A DNA stretch of 64,000 bases from Haematococcus lacustris (lineage: Eukaryota; Chlorophyta; Chlorophyceae; Chlamydomonadales; Haematococcaceae): positions 4,016,847 to 4,080,846 of the forward strand of contig JASKMD010000016.1 in the NCBI GenBank assembly GCA_030144725.1, written 5' to 3'. The position numbers and the translations under genes were made by a program. The notes beneath the pieces were generated by a model. That model did not search any database, had not been told where the DNA came from, and saw only the letters and a program-made list of their open reading frames with translations. Within the stretch, counting starts at the first letter, position 1, and each line of letters opens with the position of its first letter. Shown in pieces: positions 27,611 through 42,600 of this stretch.

Positions 27611-30600
27611 CATTGACGGCAGGAAGCAAGGGCTTTGCAAGCTTTGTTGCGTTCTGCAGGGATGTGGTGTGGATCTACCTTCAACATGGCCAAGGACCTT
27701 TCAGTGAGCCGTGTGTTGAGTGACACTAGTGTAAGTAACAGGGATGACACGGTGACATGTTGGTTGACGAGAAAGAGCCACTCACGACATAGTCAATGTC
27801 ACGATGGCTCAGTGGTGTCAAAACAATGCACCAAGCGACAAGCCACAATGACATCGTGTAGGCGCATTAACCGTGCTTGTCTTTGGTTTCAAAGGCATCA
27901 CACTGGACATTTACCCAGGGACTGGGCAGTGGCTGGGTAACATCTGTGCAACATGCACCAGTGCATAAGGTGGGACTGTAGCAGGGTCCCACCGCAGGAC
28001 TCAGCAGCAGCCGCTGCAGCTTCTTGAAGCGCTGGCCCCTACGATAGTCAGTGGCCTGCATCATGTCTGACGCCTCAGTGGCGCTCTTGTTGCCGAATAT
28101 CTGGGCAGCGGCGAGCTGAGATTGCACCTCACTCGTAGCGTCACTGTCACCTGTGGATGACCACATGCGAGGTTTTGACATGCGCAAGGGACATGCACAA
28201 CCACTGGGTCAGGCCACAAGCCGGAGCGAACGGGACAGCCAGACGCTGGAGCTAGGGTGAAGCAGGGTCAGGCATGAAAGGGTGCAAAGCGCCGAATACC
28301 TCCTGCTTGGACGTCTGGGCTGGTATGCTCCTCTTGAGGATTGCCAGAGGAGCCCGCGAGCGTGTACTCCTGCTTCGTATGCTTTTGACCTGTATGGCAT
28401 GACGACTCACATGTTACAGACAGTTTTGCGTACAAAAAAGGCTACACGACTCCATGTGCGCGTGGCATCTGTGTGCGTGGCATCTCGCGGTTGCCTAATG
28501 AGGCCTAGAACAAGCCTTGTGACTGTGTAGCCTTGTGTAGCCTCACCTGGCTGGGACCTGCCACCGGCAACACGCTCTAGCAGCTCCGTCCCAATTGAGC
28601 CATTCAAGCTTGGACTGAGTGGCCTGCAAGTTCAGCCATGGCAACACAGATGTTGATTAGCTCCTGCTGCCTTTCACAATCGTGCGGCTGGAACTAGTTA
28701 ATCATTGTGAAGTGAACAAAGTGGTGTGCTAATCCATTGAACCCGGCTCTCGGCTCATGTATATGGGCCACCATAGACTAGCAGGGACAACCAAGGAGTG
28801 TGCTTGCTTAGGTCAATAACATAGGTCACCAATGGATCAGCAGTCTACATGAACTTGTAGCTTGTAGCGAGGAGGGTGCTTGCATCAACCAGCTCAAACA
28901 GCCCGCATCTGCAGCGACCTGATGTCATGACCATGCCATGCCATGCCATGCCATGCCATGCAGTCACTGGTTTCTAGCAACTTGTCCGGCACTGCAGGAC
29001 CATCACCACCTGGCAGTGGAATGACTCAGCCTATGGTGCGACATCACACACCAACAGTAAAACAGTAATATATCTGAGCAGTAGCATGGCATGGTTCCTT
29101 GGTGCTGCATGGCATGTGTCGAGCCTGGTGCACTCACTCGCGAAAGTGTGTGGAGTTGTCAAGGGCGCTATGCCTGTTTGGCTGCACGCCACTGGATGAG
29201 CTGGCGGCGTCCAGTTCCTCTCCATCTGCTTCATCCTCTTCTACGATGCACTCCTGCCCGGGCAGCTTGTTTGATGAAGCGCCAGGTGCACGGAATGATG
29301 GAAGCGGTGCGACGCCAAGTGGTGCAGCGCTGTCCTCCGCTTCCAAGGGGCCAGGCACTTTATGCACTGGGGACTTCACCACCGGCTCTGCAATGCATGT
29401 GCGCAGCTGCTGCTGCCAGCTGCACACCGCTAGCACTCAATGGTGCACATAGCAATACCTCGGTTGCTAAGTTGTGTGCAGGCTTCCACTTGACTACACA
29501 TGGCTGATAGGTTGAGGGATGTTGGGTGCGGCAGTTCATCAAACCTCAACTGCACCATGACAGTGCACATGACAAAGCTGGTCACAAGGCTGTTCATGCA
29601 GCACTGACCGACTGCCTTGGGTGGAGGTGATGAAGCTGGTGATTGCTGGTGTAGAGATTCGCCATCCATGCTCCCGCCTGTCATCACCCACTGTGCATGT
29701 GGCAGCAGAGTGGGGCTTGGGGTGGAGGTTGCTTTAAAACCATGGCCATGTTGTTCTTGGGCAGGCAACACCAGGAAAAAACAGCAATAGAGCAGGGCTT
29801 GGGGTGGAGGCTGTATTCAATTATGGCCACGGTGTTCTAAGGCAGACAGTTTGTGGCCATGCAGGTGGCAGCACCAGCAGGATGGTTGTGGCCAAGCAGC
29901 AAAAGTAGCACCGACACTTGGGGCAAGGAAGTAGCAGCACATTCCCCTACTACTGAGCTGCGCAAGGAAGTAGCAGTAAGGAACAGGACGAGACCTGATA
30001 CCTTTAGCAGAGCCATCTAGCCCACATGCTTAATCCATGGGCTGTGTGCGGGCATGTGGATGTGCAAGTGTCTATATCTTAGGAATGTTGTCGAGCTCCT
30101 GCATACACCTCACACCTCACCTGCCAGCTGATGACATGGCTGTTGCAAGACATGCGCACTCACCATGGCAATGCGATCTATTGGCACGGTGTTGGCAGCT
30201 GGTTTGTCAGGTGGTTTGTTGTAGGTGTTGGTTGGTTTTGGGAAATGCACCCCGCGGGGGGTAGGGGCCATGTCCTGCTCCGCACAATAAGGGCATGGTG
30301 CGTCCTCGACTGAGCTGGACCGACCATGCACAGTGGATGTATTCCCAAGCAAGCTGTTGAGACTGCTTTGTATGCCAACTTTATCCTTGCACTTGTCATC
30401 ATCGCACATGCCCTTGCCCACCACTCACCGTTGTGTGGCTACGTCGAATGGCGACCCCCGCCTCAGCTACCGGTGAAAGAGCAGGTAAACTCGGCATTCT
30501 CATCAGTGACGTGCTCTTTAGCATCTTGCCTGTGTTGTGTGCATTGCTTAGAACGAAGGCCTCCTGCACACCACAAGCTTTGGGAAGCAATGGAAAGGAG

Positions 30601-33600
30601 GCTGAAGGTTGCAAAATGCGCAAGAAGGCCCAGCAGGTGGAGAGACGAGAGTCCTTCACACGTGAAGCTTGAGTTCACCTGATGGGTTGGTCTTGGAGGC
30701 GTCCGATGGGCCGGTGCTGGCATCACAGTTGGAAGCAGAGTGCTTGAGGGGGCGAACGGAGCAGCCCCTACACAACAAGGGAGTGCTTTAGGTGTGGCAT
30801 CCAACATAGTGCGGGTGCGGGTGCTGCTGCGGGTGCTGCTGAGGTTGCGGGTGCGGGTGGGGCGCCTCATACCTGCATAGGCTGACACTGGCTGTGTGCT
30901 GCATGCAGCAGCCGCATCCAGGTCCACAGCTGGCAACAGCAGTTGAGCTTCTGAGGGGTTCACATTGATGAGGCTGGAGCGGCGGTAACGGGCAAGGCTG
31001 GCCACGTTGGCTGCCTCTGCCACCTCCTTTTCTCTGCGATGCCCGCCAAAATTGCCCACCATAAGAGTTGTGACGTTCCGGTTTGCCCTCAAGCCCTGCT
31101 ATGTTGTTATTGTAGCAGGATGTCTTGTGACATGCCCTACTTGTCAAGCTCATGGGGCATGACCTCATCACATAGATCACAGCACCATCCTTCCCTATGT
31201 ACGCAACATGCATCGAGCGCAAGGGGCATGGCCTCAAGGTCTTCCATGTTGTGTCTAGGGTGCGCGCCAGGTGGGCCCAGCACCTCCCAACATGCTACAG
31301 CGGTTTCTCACCCCTCCACCCTTCAATTAGCAGCAATATTATCCACTTCGACAAGCTAGGGACACACCTCTGTAGCAAGAGGTACTTGCAGAGGTTGGGT
31401 CGGGCACTGGAGGGCAGGTGCGGGCGCATCAGCAGGTACATGCTTGGTCCCCCAACCTTCCTTATGGCTTGCACAGCTAGCTCAAGGCCATCACCATCCT
31501 GATGGGCAAGGGGACAAGGCAACTGGTAAACGCAGAGCAATGGGCCTTGTAACAATGCATGTTTACGCAGGCTTGACTCTTCGTGCCCCAACCAAGAGGC
31601 AGTGGATACACACCCACCCACCCAGCACCTCAGCGAAGCGTGTAGCATGGGGAGACCTCAGTCACCAGGTGCACAAAACCAAGACGCAGTGAGTACACTG
31701 TGGTGGTGTGTTACCCTCACATATGCCTCTCACGACCCCATTGGGTTACCCTGACCCCCAAAAATTTGAATTACTTCAGCATGCTCTCCCAGCAGTGTGA
31801 CACTGATATAAGACGGATAGCTGGATGTATTGACAGATGTGATGTGCCAGACTCCACAAAACCCAGATTGCACTACACTCCTTGCAGTGTGCCACTCACA
31901 GAATGATGCTTCACCAACATGATGTTCACAGGTCCAGGCGTCTTCCTGTTTGTGACATTCTGGCTCTTCAAGTTGCTTTTCTTCCTACGGAATAGAAAGG
32001 TCGAGCAGCAAGCAGTCGGTCGTCTTTGCTATGGTTGCCAAGTGTGCCTAAACCATTGAACAATCACCTGCTTGCTTCGCCACTTGGCTGCTGCGCGGGG
32101 ACTCCAAAGCCAGGCACCATGAAAGCACTAACCGGGGCGTTCTTGGCTGTTGGAAAGAACTTGGAGATGTGGGTGCCCTGCAGCTCCCCAGGTGCAAGAC
32201 AATGAGTCAGGGGCCTCACCACCACAGACTGTGGGCAGGCCACATCTGCAGAGCAAGCCATACAACACCCACCCACCCACCCAGGCACACCCACACAGTG
32301 CGCGAGCTTGGCCCAGCTGCAACAGACACACTGCCCATGCCCCTGCTCACCGGCATGCGATCACAGGGCACCCCAAACAGGAGACCCGGCTTGTACAGGG
32401 GCAGTGCCGTGCTGTGGAGGACGGTGCCAGCCTCGTCCAGCTCCAGGACCCCGGTCACCAGGTCAGCCCTGAGAGGGGCCACACACCACACAAGCTGACG
32501 CAGAGCCATGGGTTGCCACAGGAGCAGGAGCACGACCAGGCTGGTCAAGCAGCAATGCAGCGGAGCACCCAGCCGGGCATTGAGCCTGCCACTGTGCATT
32601 GTCACCAGGGTCGTGCCAAGGGCCAGGGCTGGCCAGGGCAGGGTGCAGGGGCCCTGTGAGTGTGGCACTGGCACTGGCACTGGCACAGACACAGAGACAC
32701 CGACACACAGGCACACACACCCCAGTGAAGGCAGCGGCACAGGCAAGGTCGCTGCCTGGCAGGCCTTTGCACTGATGGGCAGCAGCCTGCAGTGAGGAGT
32801 GGGCGAGCAGGCGTGGCGTGTGCTCCCACCTCCACAGGTCAACCACCAGCGCCATGTTGTTGTCCACGTGGGCCAGAACTGCGTCAATACTCTCCTTCTC
32901 GCTGGTGGGGCCTGCAGCACAGTAGGCTATGGGCTGAAGCAAGGGATAGTTGGGAGCTGGGAGCAGTTGCTTGCATCTGACTCCCTGACCTGACCCTGAC
33001 CCCTGTGACCTCTACCAGCCCACCCTCCAAGCCCTTATTCCTGGACCCATTGCTGACCCTCTTGTAAGGAAGGCATCTGTTCCTTGATGACAGGTCTAGC
33101 ACTCAGCAAAACCACTGACCAGGAGTGGCCACAGCGGTCGTGCTCTTGGACAGTGACTTTGCTAGGGCCTTGCTCTTTGGCCCTGTGAGGTGCACCTCCA
33201 TCTGCAGGGGCACATGGAGGAGACCAGGGAGGAGGCCAGTTCGCAACTGTGGGTGCCAGCGGTGAGGCCCACAGCAAGCTGGTACCATGGCAAACAGTCA
33301 TACGGCATCATGCTCCGTGCAGCCTCATGGCCCTAGCCATCTCCGCGCTTGCAAGCGTAGCCAACTCAGCAAGGCTGCCACCCATGCATGGCACGTGGAG
33401 CTGATGATGTGGAGACTCACGGTCATGATGGCGGGGTTCAGGGAGCTGACCAGCTCAGAAAATGCGCTGAGCTTGCCCAGAGCGGCCACATGGTCCACCT
33501 CCGGCGGCTTGGTCACTCCCACCCTCCAGGAGACACCGGGTGAGCTGTGCGCCCTGGGCAGCGAGCGAAAGCAGCAGCACATAGGCAAGGGGCCTGGGTT

Positions 33601-36600
33601 GGCTGAGACTGTGACCCATGCACTTCAGCCAATCACTCACTTGGCAGCCATGATGAGCAGCACCTTCTCCAGCGTGGCTGTGGGCACACGCTCTGCCCTG
33701 TCACTCCCACCCATGGCGCTGGCTGCACCAGCCATGGCTGCGGTGGCGCTGCTCATCCTGGGAAGCTGCTCAGGAAGGGGCGAGGCCAGCTTTGGGGCTG
33801 CAGCCGGCACCACCCCTGCAGCAGAACACTCAGGCAGGACAGCACAGACCCACCATTGGATGCATGTCGCATGGCATGGCTGACGACGAGCCACCACCAT
33901 GTGTCACACACCAGTTGTGAGGGTTAAGAAGGATGGGTGAGCTCCATGGTGACCAACACCTGATCAGCTGGAGGGCGCTGGTGAAACAGGGGCAGCCAGG
34001 CGGTAAACAGCCCCTGGTGTTGCCATGCAGCATGAGTAGGGGCTGATGCACGCTCCCTGCCCCTCACCTGGCCCAGGCTGAACAGGTGTGAAGCCTGGCT
34101 GCAGGCCTTGGAGCTCCAGAGCAGAGGGCCGTGACAGCTTTGGCTCCAGGGCAGCCACGCCCACCTTGGTTGCGGCAGCCACGCCCACCACTGCGTCCAC
34201 TGCTGCCACGTCGTTGTCAGCAGCCGCTACTGCAGGCAGCAGGGCAGCAGGGCAGTGGGAGTGACACAGGCACTGCTTGCCGCTCTAGGCAGCAACCGCC
34301 ATGGGCACCATGGAGGTGAAGGCCCACTGACAGGCTGGTCTGAAGACGATCAAAGGATAGCAGGTTTTGGGCTAGTGGGTGCACAGCGGGTGTGTACGGG
34401 GAGCAGGAGGGCAGACAGGGCAGCTGCAGTCACACCCACAGCGCAGGCAGGTGGGGTCAGGGCATGCCCAATGACCCAATGACCCAACGACCCAAGTACA
34501 CAAGTACCAGCAAGTCTGCCCAATGACCTTGGTACCCAATGACCCAAGTACACAAGTACCAGCAAGTCTGCCCAATGACCTTGGTCCGTGCTGATGGACT
34601 CAACCTGCAACCAGCCTGGCTAGCGGTCATCAGCCTACACACTGCCTTAGCCCTGCCCTGGACAGCCTTGAAGCTCAGCACTGACGTTGTACGCAGCTGC
34701 TTAGGGAGCTGCTTGGAGCACAGTCATTGGCGTCATTGGTGCCATGGTCATTTCTTGCCCCGCATGCAGTCGTGGGTGCACAGCCTGAGTCCTGCTTAGG
34801 TTGAGAGCGGGGGATCCCATAGCCTGCAGCTCCTCCAGCTTCCTGCTCCTCCTCAGACACCCATGCCAGGGTCTCCCTATGTCTGGATGGAGCAGGGTTG
34901 GAGGCAATGTCTAAGAACCCCACGTCACTTAGTCGTGTGGCTGGCTGTTGGGGTGTTGATGCAGTGGTCCCAGGTGACGGTCCTCTGCTAGGGTCGAAAC
35001 CAGCAAAAACACCGGGAAGCTCTTTGCTCGGAGCAGCCTGCATCTCCACAGCTGCAGTGAGGGGCCTGGGGGAGGAGCTTCGTGGCAGAGAGCCTGGAGG
35101 GGAGCAAGACATGAGGCGCAGGAGGCGAGGAAGGTGGCAGGGAGTCACGTGAGGTCATGTGGTGTCATGTGGTGTCACGAGGGCCATGGTGCAAGAAGCA
35201 ACCCCTGTAATGAACTCAACCTGCAGGCAGCCCTAGGCTACCGGTGGAACCCAGGGCGATCAAGCATAGCTTGTGGAGCTGCATGCGCATGCTACTGCCA
35301 TCTCATCTTGTCAACTCACTGGCAGAGGGTTGTGCGTGAACACATGCCCATGCGCCAACCACCTTGATTTGCGTATGATGTTCCTAAGCGAGACAGCCTT
35401 GGTGCCAGAGAGGTGGTCATGCCAGGAGGAGGTGCAGGCACCCAGGAGGCAGTGCGGCCAATGGCACTGCTGCCCAGCCGCTCAAGGCCAGCACTGGCAG
35501 CTGGGACATGGGAACTGTGCTGGCTGCCAAGCGGCTGGGAGCCCACTGCGTCTTCTCCTTCCATGTACATCCCCTGCGGCAACAGCAAGATTGGGAGCAG
35601 CAACTTGGGGCAACCACCAGGCCATCACTGGCATCAGCAAGGTTGCCACTCTGCCGCAACAGCCATGGCCACAGGCACAGCACACCCTACCTGCAATCTA
35701 AGAGCTGCTTTTGAAAGATAGGCTGGGGCGCCTGCTCAGGGCCGGCTGAGTGGATCAGGCTGCTGCGCTGCTGGCTTGTTGTGCTGGACTTGCCTGGAAG
35801 GCATCCACAAAGTCGCCCAGCACCAGGCCCTGCAGCTGCTGGGGGTCGAACCCAAACACGCTGGCGTCGCCTGCCAGCACCAGGAGCACCTTGCCACTTA
35901 GGCTCAGCACCAGACGCAGGCGACGCTCCGCCAGGGCCTGCGGGGCGAGGCAGAGCCCCATAGCTTCAAGCTGGGCTTGCTGCTGCTGCTACTGCTGCTA
36001 CTGCTGCTGCTTGTGTATCAGGCAGGATACAGGCTAAGACATTGGCCACCTAGTTCCACTTTGCTATTTTGCCTCTGAACAGCCTGCAGAATGAGATAAG
36101 GATGCGGAATTGCTACCCTGATGCCACAACGCAGTCTCCAACGCTTTGTGAATCAGACTCAAGCAGCCAGCCTCCAGCCAATGACTGCAATCAACTCCAA
36201 CAAGGGCAGCGCCTGCCCCTTGCCCACCTCTTGATGCGTTGCAGAAACAAAGGACACCACGTTCAGCGGCTCGCCTGTCTCACTGGGGTGCCTGCAAGGG
36301 TGAAGCAGCTCACCTCGGCTGGCACAAGCCTGATGCTGCTGGTGGTGTGTGGCGGCCCCAGCCAGTCAACACATCAGGCCATACCAGGTGCAGCTCTGAC
36401 CACGCCTTGCTCGACCCATACTACAGCAGCACTGCCTCGTGCCCAGACCGGCTGAGCACAAGGTCACTGCTCACACGCTCATGTGGCTATGTGGCCTTGC
36501 ATGGCGCATCAGCCCTGGCACACCAGCTCTGCTGCCTCCGCTCACTTGGTCAAGGTGATCCTGAAAGGCTCTGGAGCAGGCGGGCCCTGCTTCCTGGTGG

Positions 36601-39600
36601 CGTTCATCAACACTGTCAGCCCAGAGCGGCACGAGTGCAGCGGCGGGACACTGCGCAGCGCAGCCTGCACGTAAACAAAAGAGGGGTGGTGAGAGACAGG
36701 CAGGCAGGCAGGCAGTGTGCTGCCTAGCAACCAGGTTGGGCTGGTCTCAGTGCATCAGGCCTAAGCCGCAACCAAACTTTGCTTGGTGCTGGCACAGGAC
36801 TCGGTTTCACTGAACAGGGACGGCCCTGCTCCTTCCCCTCCTCCTCCCCTGCCCTGCCCCTGGTCACTGGTCCCACTCACCCCTGACCCTAGCAGGTGGT
36901 GCAGCGCTGCAAAGGGCTGGGGGAGCAGCTGCTGCAGCGCCCCTGGCTGGCCATTGCACATGATGGCCTTGGGCGTGGTCCCCAGTGCGCTGGCCAGTGC
37001 CTCCGTCACGTGAGCCACCCGGCCGTGCTTGTCCGCAACCAGCAGCAGGGAGGGCTGCAGCAGACGCAAGCTGCAGAAGGGGAGGCAGGTGCAGGTGAGG
37101 GCACAGGCGATGGGGTGATGGTGATGATGGCGAAAAGGGTGACTGTGGTGGTAAGGGTGGTGGAAGCAGGTGCTGTGGACTCTGCACCAGAAGGGTAAGG
37201 GTTAAAGTCCGGATGCAGAGTCCAGGCAAGATTGACCCAACCTGACACAACCCTGGGATAAACTCTACGCTACACACTCAGTGCTTTTACTCACACACCT
37301 GGCTGGTTCATAGGCTGCTGTGCCTTGACCCTCAAGACAGCAGCTGCTGGACTGGGCCTGTCGGGCACGAGCTGCTGATGCACTGGTTTCTGCACAGCCT
37401 TGGGCTGCTCAGGTAGGGGCTGATGAGCAGGCTGGGGCTGTGTGGCACCCACTTGAACACCAGGAACTTGTAGGACCCAATGGCGCCAGGGCTGATGGTG
37501 ACGTCACAGCTCAGCGGGTCAGCAAAGCGATGCCGCACCTGTACATGCCGCAAGGCAAAAGCCGATCATCTCAAGGCACTGAATACAACTTGCCTTGAGT
37601 GGCTAGGGCTAGTGGAGCTAGAAGGTGATGGAGCAGGCCATGGTGATGGCAAGCCAAACACTGATATGACCAGGCAAGCAGGGAGGGCCAGCCGCCACTC
37701 TTTTGATGCGATGTGCAGGAGTAGAACCCTGGACTCACCAACACATTGCGCAGAACCCATTTCTGCTGAGTGCTGCCAATAGCCTCAGCTGCAGCCCGGG
37801 CCTGGTCCAGCGATGCCCTATGCAGGCCCCTCAATGGACTGTTTTGCTGTGCAATCGTATGGTGGCCCAGAGCAATGTACTGAGCCTGAGCCTTTGGGCG
37901 TGCAGCAGCCACCTCAGATTCCCTGACTCCTTGGAAGATCCTGCATGTAATCAAGCCCAACCCAATCCATGATGCTGGTTCCACCTATCCATTCAACCAC
38001 ATGCAACTCATCAGCAAGCAATCAATAAATCAGTGAACATTTAGCACCATGCAGCATAGGAGATCAGCATATTGCATAAGAGTGTCAAAACACTCACGAT
38101 GCGATGGGCTCCGGCTGCAGCAGCCAGTCCTCCAGCTGAGAGCCCAGCAGCTCTTCACTGCGGAAGCCACTCATGTCGGTGAAGGCAGGGTCCACACACA
38201 CCACCGCCTCGCTGCCCAGCATCACCCACACACGCGCCATGCCTGGCTCTGACGACAGCGCCTGAGTCAGGGGAGAGCATTGGGTTGGAATGGATGCCTG
38301 GGGCAGAGGCCTGAGTGAGGCCTTTGGGAAGGCAAGGAGGGGTGCGAGGAAGCAGACTGACAGGCTGGCGTAGGGGCAGGCTCAAGACATGCCATGAGCT
38401 TTAAACCTTCACTGGACTCCCTTCATGACCCTGACCCTGGTCCTACAGCCAAGCAACACCAGGGGCAATACCATGGGCACCCACCTGCACCACCCCCAGG
38501 AACAGCATGTCCTCCCCTGCGTGGACAGGGTGGGCACAGGGCAACAGCAGACCGCTGCGGCTTAGGCATGACCCATGCTTAGACAGCACATGCCAGCCAC
38601 CCAGACCACATCATGAAAGGAATGGACTCCAGTGGCATGCACCCTTGCATGAAGGAGGGTACCCTGGTGAAGTACACCTGGTGAAGGAGGGGCCTTGCAG
38701 TCTTGCCTAGGGGCACTAGTAGCTGTTTTTCGTATTTGTAAACAAAGCATACCCTGTGGCAGTGGTCTATGAGTCATGTGTCACAGCCCCTGTGACCAGT
38801 GGTTTACATTTGTGGCGCTTGTCAGCAGAGGCGAGGGTTACAATAACTGGTGGCCATGTCAGCGCTTCTGCCTCAAAGCCTCACCAATGCCGGAGATCTT
38901 GGTGACGTGGAGGGTGACGCCGAACACATGCTGCACGCAACAACAGCGCCACATGGCTAAGGGTGCAGGGCCAAGGGTAATGGCGCCGCTGAGCCTGGCA
39001 CTGTGCACAGCCAATGCAATGCCTTCATCCAGGAAGATTGACTACTAGTTGAGAAATGTGGCTGCAAGGCATGGAGGGTTGTGGAGACACATGACTGTGC
39101 AGTTCTCACCCTCTCCTTGTGGAGTGCCACAAACTCGTTATGCTTGCCAATAAGCGTCTCTTTGCCTGTAACAAGGGGTAGAACAAGCCCACAAGCTATG
39201 CACATGGCGACGCAACGCCACATGCACATGCACACTTCACTTGCACTTGCATGGTGAGGTGTGGTGCCTGCATTGTTTATAGTGCAGCTGCCAAGGGATG
39301 AGCATGTCACATGCAAACCTTGTTCATACCAAGCTGCATGGGGTCGTCGTAATGGGAAGTGGTGCGTGTCAAGGTCAGGGGCAGCAGCAGTGGGGTGCAA
39401 GCACTTGCCTGAGGTCACATAGTTGCGCACAAAGGAGTTGTGGTTCTCGGAGAAGGGAGGAGGGATGATGCAGTTGATGTTCTTCCCTTTGATCTCTGAC
39501 TTTGTGTAACCAAACATGCGTTGGACCGTCTGCATGCATGACAGAGCACACCACACAGGGTGGCACATTTGAGACTAGGTAGGAGCAGAGGGCAGTGAGT

Positions 39601-42600
39601 GAAGGAAGCAGGGCTGGGTGCACTGCCAGTCCTCATGGCACGGCTGGTCACACACCGGGTTGGTGAGCTGCACGATGCCCAGCGCATTGATGACAAACAC
39701 CGCCCGGGTGTCATGGCCTCCCAGGATGCCGCCTCGCATGTTCAGCAGCTGCAGAGCGGGCCAAGGGGCAAACAAGGCAGGCAGCAGGGTGGCTATTGGC
39801 CACAGAGGCCCAACAGTGTAGGCGGTAGAAGCAAGGCAACATAGCAAAAGGCAACTGTTGCTGAGGACAAGGCAGTGTCGCAAGATGAGGCTAGATGGCA
39901 GCTGGCTGGTGTTGGAGAGGCAGGCAGGGTCTCAGGCATCTACTAGCTAGTCACAGGGATGATCACATGGACTCACTTCAGGCAGGTCCTCCACCTCCAG
40001 GGTCCCAGGATCGAGCCCCAGCTCGCTAAACATGTTTCCATTCTTGCTGCATGCAGGCACCACGCAACGCCATGCTCATTGCCCACACAGTGCACACACA
40101 TCGTCTTGCAGGCATGTGAGCAAGAGCTGTGTGGCGGCAGTGAGGTGCCAGTGACTCACGCATCCTCCTCAGCCTGCTCCAGCTTCTCCGCCTCACTGCA
40201 GCAGCACAGGTGCACACAACCATGGTGAGCGGCGCATCAAGACGGCCGCAGCCGCATGCCTCCTCAATGTGCGCCACAACAAGTGAGCAGGGCGATGCAG
40301 CCCATCAGGCGCAGAAGTGTGCATGCACTCACGCTAGCCACTTGGCGCTCTGCCAGGGGTCATGCTTGACCTGCTCCAGGAACTTGGCAAACAAGCGCAG
40401 GATCGACACGTTGGCAGCGTGGCGACTCAACACCATCCTGCAGGCAGAGCAGTGCAAGAGTCACAGCATGGCCTGTCTTCTGCATGGACTACTCTCCTGC
40501 TTTTGGACCAGGACAAGCTGCGCATGTCCGTGCTCACTTGTAAACAGCATCTGCCTGGCGGATGGTGGCATCTATGTTTCGCACATCTTCGGTGAGGTGG
40601 TTCAGTGAAGTGTGACTGTGCATGAGGTGTGTCCAAAACTGGCGCAGGGCCAGCAGTGCCTCCCGGTGCGACTTGATGACCTGCAGCATCACCAGCAGCT
40701 CAGCAAACAAGCAGCACACTGACTGCTGAGCACTGTTAGTGACAGATGCCAGCCATGACAGAAGGCCATGGTCTGCAACAGCAGCCACATTGCAGGGTTA
40801 CCGACTGTTGATCATGCTCACTCACACCCGCCATGACAAGCAAAGTAGCAGCCCAGTCACAACTTGACAGAGGAGCGCTGAGGTACCTCCCTGCCCAGAC
40901 TGATGACAATGACATGGTGTGACGCATGGTTTGGGAGGTGGTGGGGCTGGGGTAGCGCCCTGCTGCTGATGCTTGCCAGGTCACACTTGGCCATGCGGCT
41001 GGCTGCAGGACATTGGCAGTGGCTGATGACACTGTGTAGGGGCATGAAGATAGCTGTGAGAGGGGCGGGGCATTAAGCCTGCCAGCCCTGCCTGCTGATC
41101 TCTGGCCCTGCACTCACCAGGCGGAGGTTCTTCTGGTACTCAACGTACGATACTGCACAGTGCACAGGCCACGCAGGACAGCAACACTTGGCAGTGGCAC
41201 GCGACACTGTGCTGCAGCGGAGCGTCAGCCTGCTGGCAGCAGGGTAGAGACCAACACCAGATACTCCCATAGTGAAGGAAACATCATTGGCTTGTCAAGC
41301 TGATGGTTGCCTGCGCTGAGCATGCTTGCATGTAGGAGGCATCCTGGTGGGACCAGCTCTCACCCAGGTTGATGGCCCGGCTGGCCCCCGCTCCCCCTTC
41401 AGCTCCTGACGACTGCTGGGTGTGCTGCTGCTCACGCCTGTGGGACAGCCAAGCAGGGGCAGAGCAGGCGCAATGACAGCGCCAGCTGCAGCACCAGGAG
41501 CTGCAAGAGCTGCTGCCACAGGACGGCACGGCAATGCTAATAGGTGCAGACACATGCAGGTGCGTGGCACTGTAGTGGTGGCATGGCCAGGAGCATCAGC
41601 AGGTGGGTCGCTGCCAGCCTGAGCTGACTCACGAGAAGATGGCAAAGCGCTCCAGGAAGGAGGGGTCCAGCCGCTTGGCTCCCTGTGGTGCCACAGCACA
41701 GGCGCATGCAGTGAAGCTCAGCAGCTCAGGCGGCTGGCTGGGAGGGTGCAGCAGGACGAGCTTTCCACCTGGCTCTGCCTGCAGCAGCTGCACACCCACT
41801 AGGTCCTGCTGGGGCAAGGTGCCCAGGTCCCCACACACCTGCAGCTGTGTGTAGCCGCTCTGGTAGCTGCTTTGGACGTCTATGAGGAAGGAGGAGTACA
41901 GGATCACCTGCACCACAGGCCATGGCCGCCTTGAGCAGCAGGCTTGTTGACTAGCTGGCTGTCAGTGTGGGTGCTGGAGGCTGGGCAGTGAGCGACTGGG
42001 GTGAGAAGCCAAGGAACATGTGGGCAGACATGCAGGTGGCCAGCTTGCTCTCTGCCCTGCCAGCTGCACTCACCATCATGGGGTCCTTGCTCAGCATGAC
42101 CAGGCCCGCCTGCAGCACAGCAGGCATGGCATGGTCACAGCTCACAGCGCCTGCTGAGGGCTGGACCACAGCAGCCAGCCCGCGCTCCTGGCCTCCACCC
42201 CTCCACTCCTCCTCCTCTCCACTCCTCCTCCTCTGCTAGTCGCCCTGACATCCACCACCAGGCAGCTGTGAGAAGCTCCCTACTCCCTCACCTTGAGCAC
42301 TGTCTCTGCCAGGGCCACTGCCGCTGCGTCCAGCAGCTCGTCATCGCCCTCCACCCAGCAGCGGCAGCAGCGGCTCAGGATCTCCACCTCGCGTGCGTCA
42401 GTGAAGCGGTAGAGGTGGTGCGGCTTGGCGCCTGGTGGAGCGTCCCTGCATGGCCAACAACAGCAGGGGAGCCCCAGTAAGCTTTGGTTTGGGTGACCAG
42501 GAGGGACGGTGGGCAGCTCTAGTGGTAATGCCAGGCTGCAGCTGGGTCAGCACGTGCCTGACAGTCTGAGCAACTGGCAGCAGATCTCAGAGCCAGAGTC

